Part shown: in pieces, positions 36,815 to 45,458 of the stretch
Position numbering within the stretch: the first letter of the stretch is position 1
Layout of the letters: every line of letters begins with the position of its first letter
From: Verrucomicrobiaceae bacterium
GTDB taxonomy: Bacteria > Verrucomicrobiota > Verrucomicrobiia > Verrucomicrobiales > Verrucomicrobiaceae
DNA: 64,000 bases
Direction of reading: 5' to 3'
Assembly: GCA_947466075.1 (NCBI GenBank)
Contig: CANIBP010000025.1
Location: 16,759-80,758 of the forward strand
Notes under the pieces: generated by a model
The model's input: the letters and a program-made list of their open reading frames with translations, nothing else
Databases searched by the model: none
Told to the model about the DNA's origin: nothing
Position numbers and translations under genes: made by a program

Positions 36815-39800
36815 TCACGGCACCGCCACCGCAGCACCATCTAGGATTTCCACGCGGAATGCGGCCAAGTCGCCAGCGTCTCGCGTCACCAAAACGCTGA
36901 CACGATGAACTCCAGCCTTGAGTTCCAAATCCTGCTGCGGATTAAGTTCCTTGAGTTCTTCCCCATCCACGGCCACCACGATGCCTTTCACCGTGCTGAA
37001 GCCCAGCTTGATTTTTCCTGTGCTGTCCATTTTGAGGCCAAACTGCACGATTTTGGGGAACCATGGATACATCTTCTGCGCCGCCGGTAAATCAGCCAGT
37101 GGCAGGTCTCCATTCACCTGACTGAGAGCGATTTGCCATGGGTAGGCGTACTTTTCGTCGTTCAGCGCAAAGCTGCCGACATGCCGCACATGGTCGATGT
37201 CCATCTGTTCCATCTTGCCCATGGCCTTCCAGGTGCGGATGTAGCGGTTCGGCTGCGTTTTGTAGGCCCCTTCCCGACCCAGTTCGGAGAGAAACCGCAC
37301 CAAATCGACGAATTCATCCTCACGCAAACTCGCCGTCATGCCTGGCGGCATCATGCTCACGGGACTCATCTCACGTTTCGCGATGGCCGATTTAGCCACC
37401 TTCACGATTTTGTTGGCCGGGTCACGAATCGTCAATTCCTCCGCTCCATCGTTCACCAAACCGCCGGAGACGACTCCGCCGTCCTTTTTACTTACGATGA
37501 CCATGTGATAGCCCTCTTTGATCTTCTTGCTCGGCTCCAGCAGGCTCTCGATCAGATAATCCACCGGCGCACTGGCGCCGATGCTCACCAAATTCGGCCC
37601 CAAAACACCACCCGACTCGCCAATCGCGTGGCAAGTCATGCACAAAAGTTGCTGACGACGGTACACCGCCTCGCCGCGAGCGGGATCGCCGTTTTTCTTC
37701 ACTTTCTCGACCAAAACAGCCATTTCAGGCCCTGTGAGCGGCGTGTCCATCTGCTTCACACCACCCGCAGTTTTCAGTGCATCCACCAGCGACCCTTGAA
37801 TGCCACGAGAGGTCACCATACGAATGCCTTCGACCGCCACGAGGTCAGGAATCGTCTTGCCAGCCAACTCTTTTGCCAGCACCCCCGGAAGCTGCTTGTT
37901 CTTCAAAAACGCTGTCAAAATCGGTTTTGCAGCTTCTACATCGGCCTTTGCCAAAAACTCCACCGCCCGCTTCGCCGCCAGTTGCGGCCCTACGGTGGTC
38001 AATCCGTCGATCATTAGCCCTCGCAGCCCGCCATCGGTCGATTCCATGAACAACTTGTCGAACAAATCCCGCGTCTTCGTCCCACCGAGGGCCGTGAGCC
38101 CGCGCGTCGCGCCATCACGGATCGCCGGCACAGTTTTAGCGTCAGTCAGCAACGCCACCAGTTTCTCACGTGCCGCTTCCACCTTCCAAAGACCCGCCAA
38201 TATCGCCGCACGATGCACCACATGCAGCTCGGGGCGGTCAATCCACGCCATCACGGTCTCTTTGGCCCCCTCTGGAATGATTTTGCGATCTGTGGCTGAC
38301 TTCACCAGCGCATCCTGCAACCCAATATAGTAAGCCCCCATCGCTGCGTCATTCACCATGTCCGCCATCACCTTCGCCTGTGCCGCGTCTGCGGCGTCTC
38401 CGCCCACACCAAGCACCGCAGCAGCGTCTTCCGCGCTCAATTTACCGCTTTTCAGCGCCGCGAACAATGGCGGCAGCGCATCACTGCGCCCTGTGCTTTT
38501 CATGGCATAGACCAAGTACTTCGGCCTGTCGTCCAGCTTGAACTTGCCACTCACCACGGCTGGCATCCACACCTCCGCCTGCTCACGGCAGGTCAGTTCC
38601 AGCAGGAAATCCAAGGACTCATCCATCGGCTGGTCGAGCACCTTCAGCGCCAGACTGATCGCCCCCGGCTTGTGCATGTCCGCCAGCACCGCCAGCGCCC
38701 ACAGTCGCACCTGCGCATTTTCATCCGCCACCGCCTTTTCCAACACCTTCATCGCATCCGGCAGTTCCTTCCAACGATGGCTCAAAATCCGCAGCGCCGC
38801 AGCGCGAATCCGATAATCGCTATTCTCCCACAGCTTCCGCCAAATCGTCGGCGAGAACGCATTCACCCCTTCGCGTGCCCAAGCTGCCTCCAGTAAGGCA
38901 TGCGCGTCGGTTTCCTTGGCTGCCCATGCATCGATCTCCGGCACAACCTTTGCCGCGCCTTGATCCCGCAGCTCGCGCTTCGCAAAACGCCGCACGTAAT
39001 TGCGATCGCTCTTCAACATTTCAAGCAACTCACCCGTCGCCGCGCCTGCGATCTTTGGCTTCGCACTCAGCGGACGACCCTTTGCCGTCACTCGCCAGAT
39101 ACGGCCGTGCTCATGGTCACGCCGCGCATCGCGGAAATCCACCTCGCCATGCTGAATGATCGGATTGTACCAGTCCGCGATGTACAACGCCCCGTCCGGC
39201 CCCATTTTCACATCGATGGGCCGAAACGCGCGATGCGTCGAAGCCAGCACATCCGGCATCTGCTTCGCGATGTAGCTGCTGCCACTCGGCGTTAGCTTGA
39301 ACCGGTTGACGCGATTCCCTCGGAAATCGTTCAGCACAAACGTCCCCTGCCAGTCCTCCGGGAAATGCGGATCTTCGATGATTTCAAGTCCGCACTGCTT
39401 CGGCTGCCCTGGACTCAGACCATGCACGATGCGCTTCGCACCGGGCGACGTCGCGAACACCGAGCCTGGAAAAATAAAGTTCACGCCTTCCCCGCCTGCG
39501 CCATCGCAAGCGAAGCTCTGGCCCCAGCGATCAAACTCAAAGCCCCACGGGTTCACCAGTCCCTTGCTGATGATCTCCGCACGCCGCGTTTCAGGCCGGA
39601 ACTCCCAAATGCCGCCGCCCATCAATCGTCGCACGCCATACGGCGTCTCCATGTGCGTGTGGATGTAGATGGACTGCAAAAAATAAAGCATGCCCTCCGG
39701 GCCCCAGCGCATCGTGTGCAGCAGATGATGCGTGTCCTCCGTGCCGAAACCGCTGAGTAAGATCGTCCGCTCATCCGCCTTCAAATCACCATTGGTATCC

Positions 39801-40228
39801 TTCAAAAACAGTACCTCAGTCGAATTCGCCACATACAGGCCACCGTCTCCTGGTACGAGCGCTGTCGGAATGTGCAGTCCGTCTGCGAACGTCGTCGATT
39901 TATCCGCCTTGCCATCGCCATTCGTGTCCTCCAGCACCACCACTTGATCTCTTGCCTCCTCGCCCGGCTTGATGTGCGGATACGTCGAACTCGTCACCAC
40001 CCAGAGTCGTCCCTGCGCGTCCCAATTCATCTGCACCGGTTTCTGAATCATCGGCTCCGCCGCAAACAGATTCACCTCAAAGCCCTCTGGCACCACAAAC
40101 GACTTCAACTCCGCTTCTGGATGCGCATCGGGCAAATCAGCGAGCGAAGTCGGCTGCGAGGCGTGCGCAAAACCAATCGAACCAACAAGAATCAGGACAA
40201 GGCGGGGCATCATAAGTGGAAGATGCAT
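36815..40228 (-). CDS. PVC-type membrane-bound dehydrogenase / haem-binding CxxCH protein with HEAT repeats
   Basis: Using ATG at 40228 the protein has 1,137 residues and begins with a clear signal peptide, MHLPLMMPRLVLILVGSIGFAHA. A longer frame starts at 40288, but its first 20 residues are strongly basic and precede the signal peptide, so the inner start is preferred. The order is: beta-propeller dehydrogenase domain (about residues 30-390, with DTNGDGKADK and PDGALYIADWYNP), HEAT-like helical repeats (about 390-800), then a class I cytochrome c motif CMTCH (bases 37628-37642, about residue 863) followed by LGPNLVSIG. The last 150 residues resemble a small beta domain. Such proteins of the Planctomycetes-Verrucomicrobia group are periplasmic or surface oxidoreductases, often tied to polysaccharide use; the substrate is unknown. 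Confidence 0.88.
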   Translation of the reverse strand: MHLPLMMPRLVLILVGSIGFAHASQPTSLADLPDAHPEAELKSFVVPEGFEVNLFAAEPMIQKPVQMNWDAQGRLWVVTSSTYPHIKPGEEARDQVVVLEDTNGDGKADKSTTFADGLHIPTALVPGDGGLYVANSTEVLFLKDTNGDLKADERTILLSGFGTEDTHHLLHTMRWGPEGMLYFLQSIYIHTHMETPYGVRRLMGGGIWEFRPETRRAEIISKGLVNPWGFEFDRWGQSFACDGAGGEGVNFIFPGSVFATSPGAKRIVHGLSPGQPKQCGLEIIEDPHFPEDWQGTFVLNDFRGNRVNRFKLTPSGSSYIAKQMPDVLASTHRAFRPIDVKMGPDGALYIADWYNPIIQHGEVDFRDARRDHEHGRIWRVTAKGRPLSAKPKIAGAATGELLEMLKSDRNYVRRFAKRELRDQGAAKVVPEIDAWAAKETDAHALLEAAWAREGVNAFSPTIWRKLWENSDYRIRAAALRILSHRWKELPDAMKVLEKAVADENAQVRLWALAVLADMHKPGAISLALKVLDQPMDESLDFLLELTCREQAEVWMPAVVSGKFKLDDRPKYLVYAMKSTGRSDALPPLFAALKSGKLSAEDAAAVLGVGGDAADAAQAKVMADMVNDAAMGAYYIGLQDALVKSATDRKIIPEGAKETVMAWIDRPELHVVHRAAILAGLWKVEAAREKLVALLTDAKTVPAIRDGATRGLTALGGTKTRDLFDKLFMESTDGGLRGLMIDGLTTVGPQLAAKRAVEFLAKADVEAAKPILTAFLKNKQLPGVLAKELAGKTIPDLVAVEGIRMVTSRGIQGSLVDALKTAGGVKQMDTPLTGPEMAVLVEKVKKNGDPARGEAVYRRQQLLCMTCHAIGESGGVLGPNLVSIGASAPVDYLIESLLEPSKKIKEGYHMVIVSKKDGGVVSGGLVNDGAEELTIRDPANKIVKVAKSAIAKREMSPVSMMPPGMTASLREDEFVDLVRFLSELGREGAYKTQPNRYIRTWKAMGKMEQMDIDHVRHVGSFALNDEKYAYPWQIALSQVNGDLPLADLPAAQKMYPWFPKIVQFGLKMDSTGKIKLGFSTVKGIVVAVDGEELKELNPQQDLELKAGVHRVSVLVTRDAGDLAAFRVEILDGAAVAVP

Positions 40229-40437
40229 GATACGACGCCGCTCCACCCTTTTGGCAAGCATTCTCTCGGTGAAATACTCCCATCGCAATAAAGCTCCGCA
40301 TCAATAACAACCCAACAGCGGCGTCACTGAGTGGCGCCCCATCGAAGTTCCATTTGGCATCCCACTGCCTTTTTTTCTGTCTTCACCGCTGTTTTTTAAC
40401 CTCTGCCTAAGATTTATGAAAAAAATCCCCTCAAGAC

Positions 40438-40454
40438 TTGGCACGCACCATGCT
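40438..40454 (+). promoter_or_regulatory. Putative sigma-54 (-24/-12) promoter of amt
   Basis: The element TTGGCAC-GCACC-ATGCT has GG at 40440-40441 and GC at 40452-40453 with exactly ten bases between, as sigma-54 holoenzyme requires. It differs from the TGGCAC-N5-TTGC consensus at one base. Transcription would start near 40465, giving a leader of about 27 bases before the amt ATG. Sigma-54 control fits a nitrogen-scavenging gene. No NtrC-type enhancer site was recognised upstream. Confidence 0.6.
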
Positions 40455-40491
40455 TGGACTTGCGCTGGAGTTAAATTCCACACACTGACTT

Positions 40492-42111
40492 ATGCTGAAA
40501 ATCAACCACACTCGAACCTGGCGCAGCATGGCAATTGCTGCGACTGTCGCCCTCACCTCACTCGCATTCAACCCCGGCGACGCCCGTGGTCAGACTGCGG
40601 CTCCGGCACCCGCTGCCGCCCCCGCCCCGGCTGCCCCTGCGGCAGCACCCACCCCTGAACCTGCTGCGGCACCAGCTCCTTCCGGACCACGCGATGCTTC
40701 GATCGAAGAACGAGTGGGAGATCTTGAACAGTACTTCAACAACATGGCCCCTGGACCTGCCGCCGATGCCAAGGACCCATTTAAATCGAAGCTCGGCGGC
40801 CTCTCAGGCCCCGGTCACAACGGCTTCATGATGATCTGTGCTGCGTTGGTACTCTTCATGACACTCCCCGGCCTTGCTTTGTTCTACGGCGGCCTCGTTC
40901 GCTCCAAGAACGTGCTCTCCGTGTTGGCTCAGTGCCTCGGCTGCGCTGGCTTGGTCACCATCCTGTGGTACTTAGTTGGCTACTCCCTCGTCTTTGGTGA
41001 GCATGATGCCGCCAACGCACCGAAGTGGGCGCCCTACCTCGGCAGCTTTAAGTACTTCTTCCTTGAAGGCGTCGGAGCTGCTCCAAACACCAACTACGCC
41101 GGTTGGCCGAGCCAGTCTGTGTTCTCCATGTATCAGCTCATGTTCGCCATCATCACTCCTGGTCTGATTGTGGGAGCCATCGCTGAGCGCATGAAATTCT
41201 CTGCCATCATGCTCTTCATCACCTTGTGGATGTTCGTCGTTTACTTCCCGCTCGCTCACATGGTTTGGGGTTTCGATGGTCTTATGAACGGCGTCTGGAA
41301 CAGTGGCTCAGGTTTCCCAGCTATCGATTTCGCTGGTGGCACCGTGGTTCACATGTCCTCCGGTTGGTCCGCACTGGTGCTTTGCCTCCTGCTTGGCAAG
41401 CGTGCCGGCTACGGCAAAGAAAAGATGGCCCCGCACAGCATGGTTCTCGTCATGGTGGGCACAGGGATGCTCTGGGTCGGCTGGTATGGCTTCAACGCTG
41501 GTTCTGCCCTTGCCGCTGACGGCATCGCTGCGAACGCCTTCATGACCACTACGCTCGCTGCCGCCACCGCCTGCTTCGTCTGGGCTGTGGTTGAGAAAAT
41601 CCACAAAGGCAAGCCTTCCGTTCTCGGCTTCTGCTCCGGTGCTGTTGCGGGTCTCGTTGTCATCACCCCGGCGGCTGGTTTCGTGAATGCCAAGTCTGCC
41701 ATGATCATCGGCGTTCTTGCTGGTGTTGTTCCTTACCTCGGCGTCATGCTGCTCAAGCCACTGCTCAAATATGACGATGCACTCGACACCTTCGGTGTCC
41801 ACGGCATCGGCGGCACCCTCGGTGCCATGGTGACCGGTTTGTTTGCCAACAACACCATCAACGGCAACCTCACTACGGTGAATGTCTATGTGAACAAGGA
41901 TCTTGCCAAGCTCATCGTTGATGCAGGCGGTCAGGGCGGCATTTTGATGAATCAGCTCAAAGCCTGCGGTATCACCATCGTGCTCTCGGTGGTCGCCACG
42001 GTAGTCATCACCCTCATCGTTAAGGTCCTCGTTGGCCTGCGCCCAACACCAGAAGAAGAGTCCATCGGTCTCGATCTCACCGACCACGGTGAAGCTGGTT
42101 ACGAACATTAA
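40492..42111 (+). CDS. amt: Ammonium transporter, Amt/MEP family
   Basis: The 539-residue protein carries ammonium across the inner membrane. It starts with a signal-like segment (residues 1-34), then an Ala/Pro-rich linker (about 35-66) and a short acidic helix (68-84) before the usual eleven membrane helices from about residue 108. The pore signature is present: D279 and H287 in the stretch DFAGGTVVHMSSGW, and the second pore histidine H437 in GVHGIGG. The long Ala/Pro extension outside the membrane core is longer than in enterobacterial AmtB. No glnK/P-II gene lies beside it, unlike in many bacteria. A sigma-54-type promoter precedes it and a strong terminator follows, so it is probably transcribed alone. 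Confidence 0.95.
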   Translation: MLKINHTRTWRSMAIAATVALTSLAFNPGDARGQTAAPAPAAAPAPAAPAAAPTPEPAAAPAPSGPRDASIEERVGDLEQYFNNMAPGPAADAKDPFKSKLGGLSGPGHNGFMMICAALVLFMTLPGLALFYGGLVRSKNVLSVLAQCLGCAGLVTILWYLVGYSLVFGEHDAANAPKWAPYLGSFKYFFLEGVGAAPNTNYAGWPSQSVFSMYQLMFAIITPGLIVGAIAERMKFSAIMLFITLWMFVVYFPLAHMVWGFDGLMNGVWNSGSGFPAIDFAGGTVVHMSSGWSALVLCLLLGKRAGYGKEKMAPHSMVLVMVGTGMLWVGWYGFNAGSALAADGIAANAFMTTTLAAATACFVWAVVEKIHKGKPSVLGFCSGAVAGLVVITPAAGFVNAKSAMIIGVLAGVVPYLGVMLLKPLLKYDDALDTFGVHGIGGTLGAMVTGLFANNTINGNLTTVNVYVNKDLAKLIVDAGGQGGILMNQLKACGITIVLSVVATVVITLIVKVLVGLRPTPEEESIGLDLTDHGEAGYEH

Positions 42112-42142
42112 TCCACGCAGGGCACGTCCCTGTTAAACTCCA

Positions 42143-42174
42143 AAGCCGGGCTGAGCAATCAGCCCGGCTTTTTT
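42143..42174 (+). terminator. Rho-independent terminator after amt
   Basis: A perfect 12-bp stem (arms 42143-42154 and 42159-42170, AAGCCGGGCTGA with its complement) closes a GCAA loop and runs directly into a T tract ending at 42174. It lies 32 bases after the amt stop codon. Confidence 0.9.
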
Positions 42175-42256
42175 GTGCGCATCTATCCAGATTCGTGGCA
42201 GTTAATGCGATCTTCTGTCTGTCTCAGTCGTTTCGTTATCTCTACTCACTTCCTTC

Positions 42257-45200
42257 ATGATCGCCTGGTTTGCCCGCAACTCCGTCGCCGCCAATCTCCT
42301 CATGCTGACCGTCATGGTCGCTGGCGGGTGGACGCTGTGGCAGGACAAGGTTCCGGTGGAGGTCTTTCCGGACATGAAGTCGCGCTTCATTTCGATCAAC
42401 GTGCCCTACCCCGCTTCGTCACCGGATGAAGTCGAGGAAACCATCGTGCTGAAGATCGAGGAAGCGATTCAGCAGGTCGGTGGCATCAAACATGTGAACT
42501 CCACCGCCAGTGCCAGCGGCGGGAGCGTCTTCATCGAAGTGCAGGAGGGGCTCGACCCGCGCAGCGTGCTCGATGACGTGAAGATCCGCGTTGATGCCAT
42601 TTCCAACTTGCCTGCACTGGCTGAAAAGCCCGTCATCCAAGTCGATGATTCGTTCCATTCCGTCATCACCGTCATCCTGAGCGCCGACATGGCCGAGCGT
42701 GACCTCAAACGCCTCGGCGAGCAGGTGCGCGATGACTTGGCGGCCCTACCCGGCACCTCGCACGCCGAACTCGGCGGTGTGCGGCCGGATGAGATCGCCA
42801 TCGAGGTGGAGGAAGCCACGCTGCGCAAATACAACCTCAGTCTCGAATCCCTCAGCGCGGCCATTCGCAGCAGCGCCGTGGATCTGCCTGCCGGTGTCGT
42901 GCAAACCGAGGCGGGTGACGTTTCCATCCGCACGCGTGGCCGTGCTTATACGGGAGATGATTACGCCCGCATCCCGGTCGTTTCACGCCCTGATGGCACC
43001 AAGGTCACGCTCGGCGAGATCGCGAAGATCATCGACGGGTTTAACGAGAACCAGCTCATCGCGCGTCTCAATGGCCGCCGCTGCGTGCTCATCACCGTGA
43101 TGCGTGAAGGCAGCCAGAACGCCATCACCATCGGCGAACGCGTCAAGACCTACGTCAACGACATGAACAAACGCCTGCCCGATGGGGTGCGCCTCGATTA
43201 CTGGAGCGACCGCTCGAAGATCGTGAAGGGCCGCATCGACCTGCTCATGCAGAACGCTCAGAGCTGCCTCATTCTCGTCTTCATCTGTGTCGGCCTCTTC
43301 CTGCGCCTGGAGGCCGTCATCTGGGTCGCGGTGGGCATGGTGATGAGCTTCCTCGGTGCCTTCGCGCTGATGCCGTATCTCGATGTCACGATCAATCTCT
43401 CCTCACTGATGGGATTCATCCTTGTGCTCGGCATCGTGGTCGATGACGCCATCGTCATCAGCGAGTACTGCGATCAGCTTCGCAAAAGCGGCATGGCGCC
43501 GCTCGACGCCGCCATCGTCGGCACGCAGCGCATGGCGGTGCCCATCACCTTCGGCGTCCTCACCACCGTCATCGCCTTCCTGCCCATGGCCATGGATAAC
43601 AGCGACTGGGGTTCCATGTTCAGACCCATCGGCATCGTCTTCATCACTGTCATGCTCATCGCCTTGGTGGAGACAAAGCTCATCCTACCGAGCCATCTCG
43701 CGCATCCCTTCCTCGGCAAAGCAGGCGATCTCCTCGCTCCCATCCACCAGCGCTCGGATCGTGCGCTGCAATGGTTCATCAACACTGTCTATCGCCCCAG
43801 CATTCGTTTTGCCGTCGGCCACTGCTACGCGGTGCTCGCTCTGCTGTTTGGCAGCTTACTGGTGATGTTTGCCTTTTATCAAAGCGGTCGCATCCCCACT
43901 GCCTTCTTCCCACGCGTGCCGAGCGAGCGCATCGAGTGCCGACTCAGCATGCTCGATGGCACACCCTTTGAAGTCACCGATGGCCACATCGCCCGCATCT
44001 ACGACATCGCCATGCAGATGCAGAAAGATTATAGCGACGCCAATGGCGTTTCCGTGGTGAAGCACGTCATGGCCGTCAGCGGAGCCAGTTTCTCGCGCGG
44101 CAGCAGCATGGACAAAATTGGCAAAACTCACGTCGGCACCGTCATCATGGAAACCTACGGCCCCGAAGAGCGCACCATGGATGCAGACACCGTGGCGATG
44201 TCCAATGAATGGCGCAAACGCATCGGCCAGATCGTCGGCTCCGAAGAACTCACTTTCCGTGCCGAAATCATGCGCAGCAGCGATCCCGTGAACATTCAAC
44301 TCACCGGCACCGACCCCGCCGAGTTGCTCAGCCTCTCCGAGAAGATCAAAGAACACTTGCTACAACTTCCGAACGTCTTCGATGTCAACGACTCGCTCGA
44401 CTCCGGTCGCAGCGAGATTCAACTTCGCCTCAAACCAGAAGCGCGTCAGTTCGGCGTCACCGTCAACGACCTCGCCAGGCAGGTGCGCCAGTCGTTTTAC
44501 GGTGATGAAGTCCAGCGCATCCAACGTGGCCGCAATGAAGTCAAAGTCATGCTGCGCATGCCGCGTGATGACCGCAAAAGTCTCGCCACACTCGAATCCA
44601 TGCGCGTGCGCATCCCCAGCGGTCTCGAAATGCCCTTTGGCCGCGTCGCCGAGGCCAAAGTCGTCAAAAGTTTCACCTCGATCAAACGTGTGGACCGTCG
44701 CCGCGCCCTCAACATCACCGCCGACGTGGACAAGAAGAACACCGACATGGAAGCTCTCCGCACCAGCCTCACGGCCTTCATGGAAAAACTTCTCGCTGGC
44801 CACGGCCACATCCGCTGGAGCTTTGAAGGCGAGGCACGCGCCCAGCAGGAAAGTTCCTGGAAAATGCTCATCTCATTGCTGCTCGTGCTCGCTGCCATGT
44901 ACGGGCTCATGGCCATTCCGTTTCGCAGTTACACGCAGCCCTTCATTGTGCTGCTTGTCGTGCCCTTCGGCGTCGTCGGTGCCGTCATTGGTCATCTCTT
45001 CCACGGTCTGCCGCTCAGCATCATGAGCAGCTTTGGCATGCTCGCCGTCTGCGGTGTCGTCGTGAATGACACGCTCGTCCTGGTCGATGAAATCAATCAT
45101 CTCCGCGAAGAAGGCATACCCATCCGCGAAGCCGTACAGCGCGGCGGCCTCTCGCGCTTCCGCGCTATCTTCCTCACGCAAATCACCACCTTCTTCGGTC

Positions 45201-45451
45201 TCGTCCCACTCATCTTCGATGGAACATGGCTCTCCAAAATCGCCCCGTTCTTCTTCAGCAACGGCGCACAAAGCACCCACGCCCAATTCCTCACACCCGT
45301 GTCCGTCGCCATGGGTTACGGCAGCCTCTTTGCCACCGTCATCACCCTCTTCCTCGTCCCGCTCTGCTACATCGCAGTCGAGGACATCAAAGCTTGGTTT
45401 GTCACACGCACCAAAGTGCAGGATATGGCTTCACTGCCAGTCGAAGCCTGA
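42257..45451 (+). CDS. Efflux RND transporter permease subunit (AcrB/HAE-1-like)
   Basis: The 1,064-residue protein is a proton-driven inner-membrane exporter of the RND superfamily. It shows the first helix near residues 1-25 followed by VEVFPDM, a typical periplasmic porter domain, the proton-relay aspartates in GIVVDDAIVISEY (about residue 396, helix 4), and the second-half repeat with helices from about residue 870. Length and order match full-length AcrB-type pumps. No membrane-fusion (HlyD/AcrA-type) or TolC-type gene lies next to it, so its partners must be encoded elsewhere. The start is ATG at 42257 without an obvious Shine-Dalgarno. Its end converges on the CPBP gene with a 7-base gap. 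Confidence 0.92.
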   Translation: MIAWFARNSVAANLLMLTVMVAGGWTLWQDKVPVEVFPDMKSRFISINVPYPASSPDEVEETIVLKIEEAIQQVGGIKHVNSTASASGGSVFIEVQEGLDPRSVLDDVKIRVDAISNLPALAEKPVIQVDDSFHSVITVILSADMAERDLKRLGEQVRDDLAALPGTSHAELGGVRPDEIAIEVEEATLRKYNLSLESLSAAIRSSAVDLPAGVVQTEAGDVSIRTRGRAYTGDDYARIPVVSRPDGTKVTLGEIAKIIDGFNENQLIARLNGRRCVLITVMREGSQNAITIGERVKTYVNDMNKRLPDGVRLDYWSDRSKIVKGRIDLLMQNAQSCLILVFICVGLFLRLEAVIWVAVGMVMSFLGAFALMPYLDVTINLSSLMGFILVLGIVVDDAIVISEYCDQLRKSGMAPLDAAIVGTQRMAVPITFGVLTTVIAFLPMAMDNSDWGSMFRPIGIVFITVMLIALVETKLILPSHLAHPFLGKAGDLLAPIHQRSDRALQWFINTVYRPSIRFAVGHCYAVLALLFGSLLVMFAFYQSGRIPTAFFPRVPSERIECRLSMLDGTPFEVTDGHIARIYDIAMQMQKDYSDANGVSVVKHVMAVSGASFSRGSSMDKIGKTHVGTVIMETYGPEERTMDADTVAMSNEWRKRIGQIVGSEELTFRAEIMRSSDPVNIQLTGTDPAELLSLSEKIKEHLLQLPNVFDVNDSLDSGRSEIQLRLKPEARQFGVTVNDLARQVRQSFYGDEVQRIQRGRNEVKVMLRMPRDDRKSLATLESMRVRIPSGLEMPFGRVAEAKVVKSFTSIKRVDRRRALNITADVDKKNTDMEALRTSLTAFMEKLLAGHGHIRWSFEGEARAQQESSWKMLISLLLVLAAMYGLMAIPFRSYTQPFIVLLVVPFGVVGAVIGHLFHGLPLSIMSSFGMLAVCGVVVNDTLVLVDEINHLREEGIPIREAVQRGGLSRFRAIFLTQITTFFGLVPLIFDGTWLSKIAPFFFSNGAQSTHAQFLTPVSVAMGYGSLFATVITLFLVPLCYIAVEDIKAWFVTRTKVQDMASLPVEA

Positions 45452-45458
45452 CACTGGC

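Noticed and set aside
37133..38017. A His/Arg-rich plus-strand open frame opposite the PVC-type dehydrogenase gene
   Set aside because: It is antisense to the HEAT and cytochrome region and lacks domain signs.
40354..40369. A second sigma-54-like element TTGGCATCCCACTGCC upstream of amt
   Set aside because: The GG and GC are separated by nine bases, not ten, and the element would start transcription over 100 bases from the gene; the element at 40438 fits better.
41308..42108. A 266-codon minus-strand open frame opposite amt
   Set aside because: It is antisense to highly conserved transporter sequence and resembles no family.
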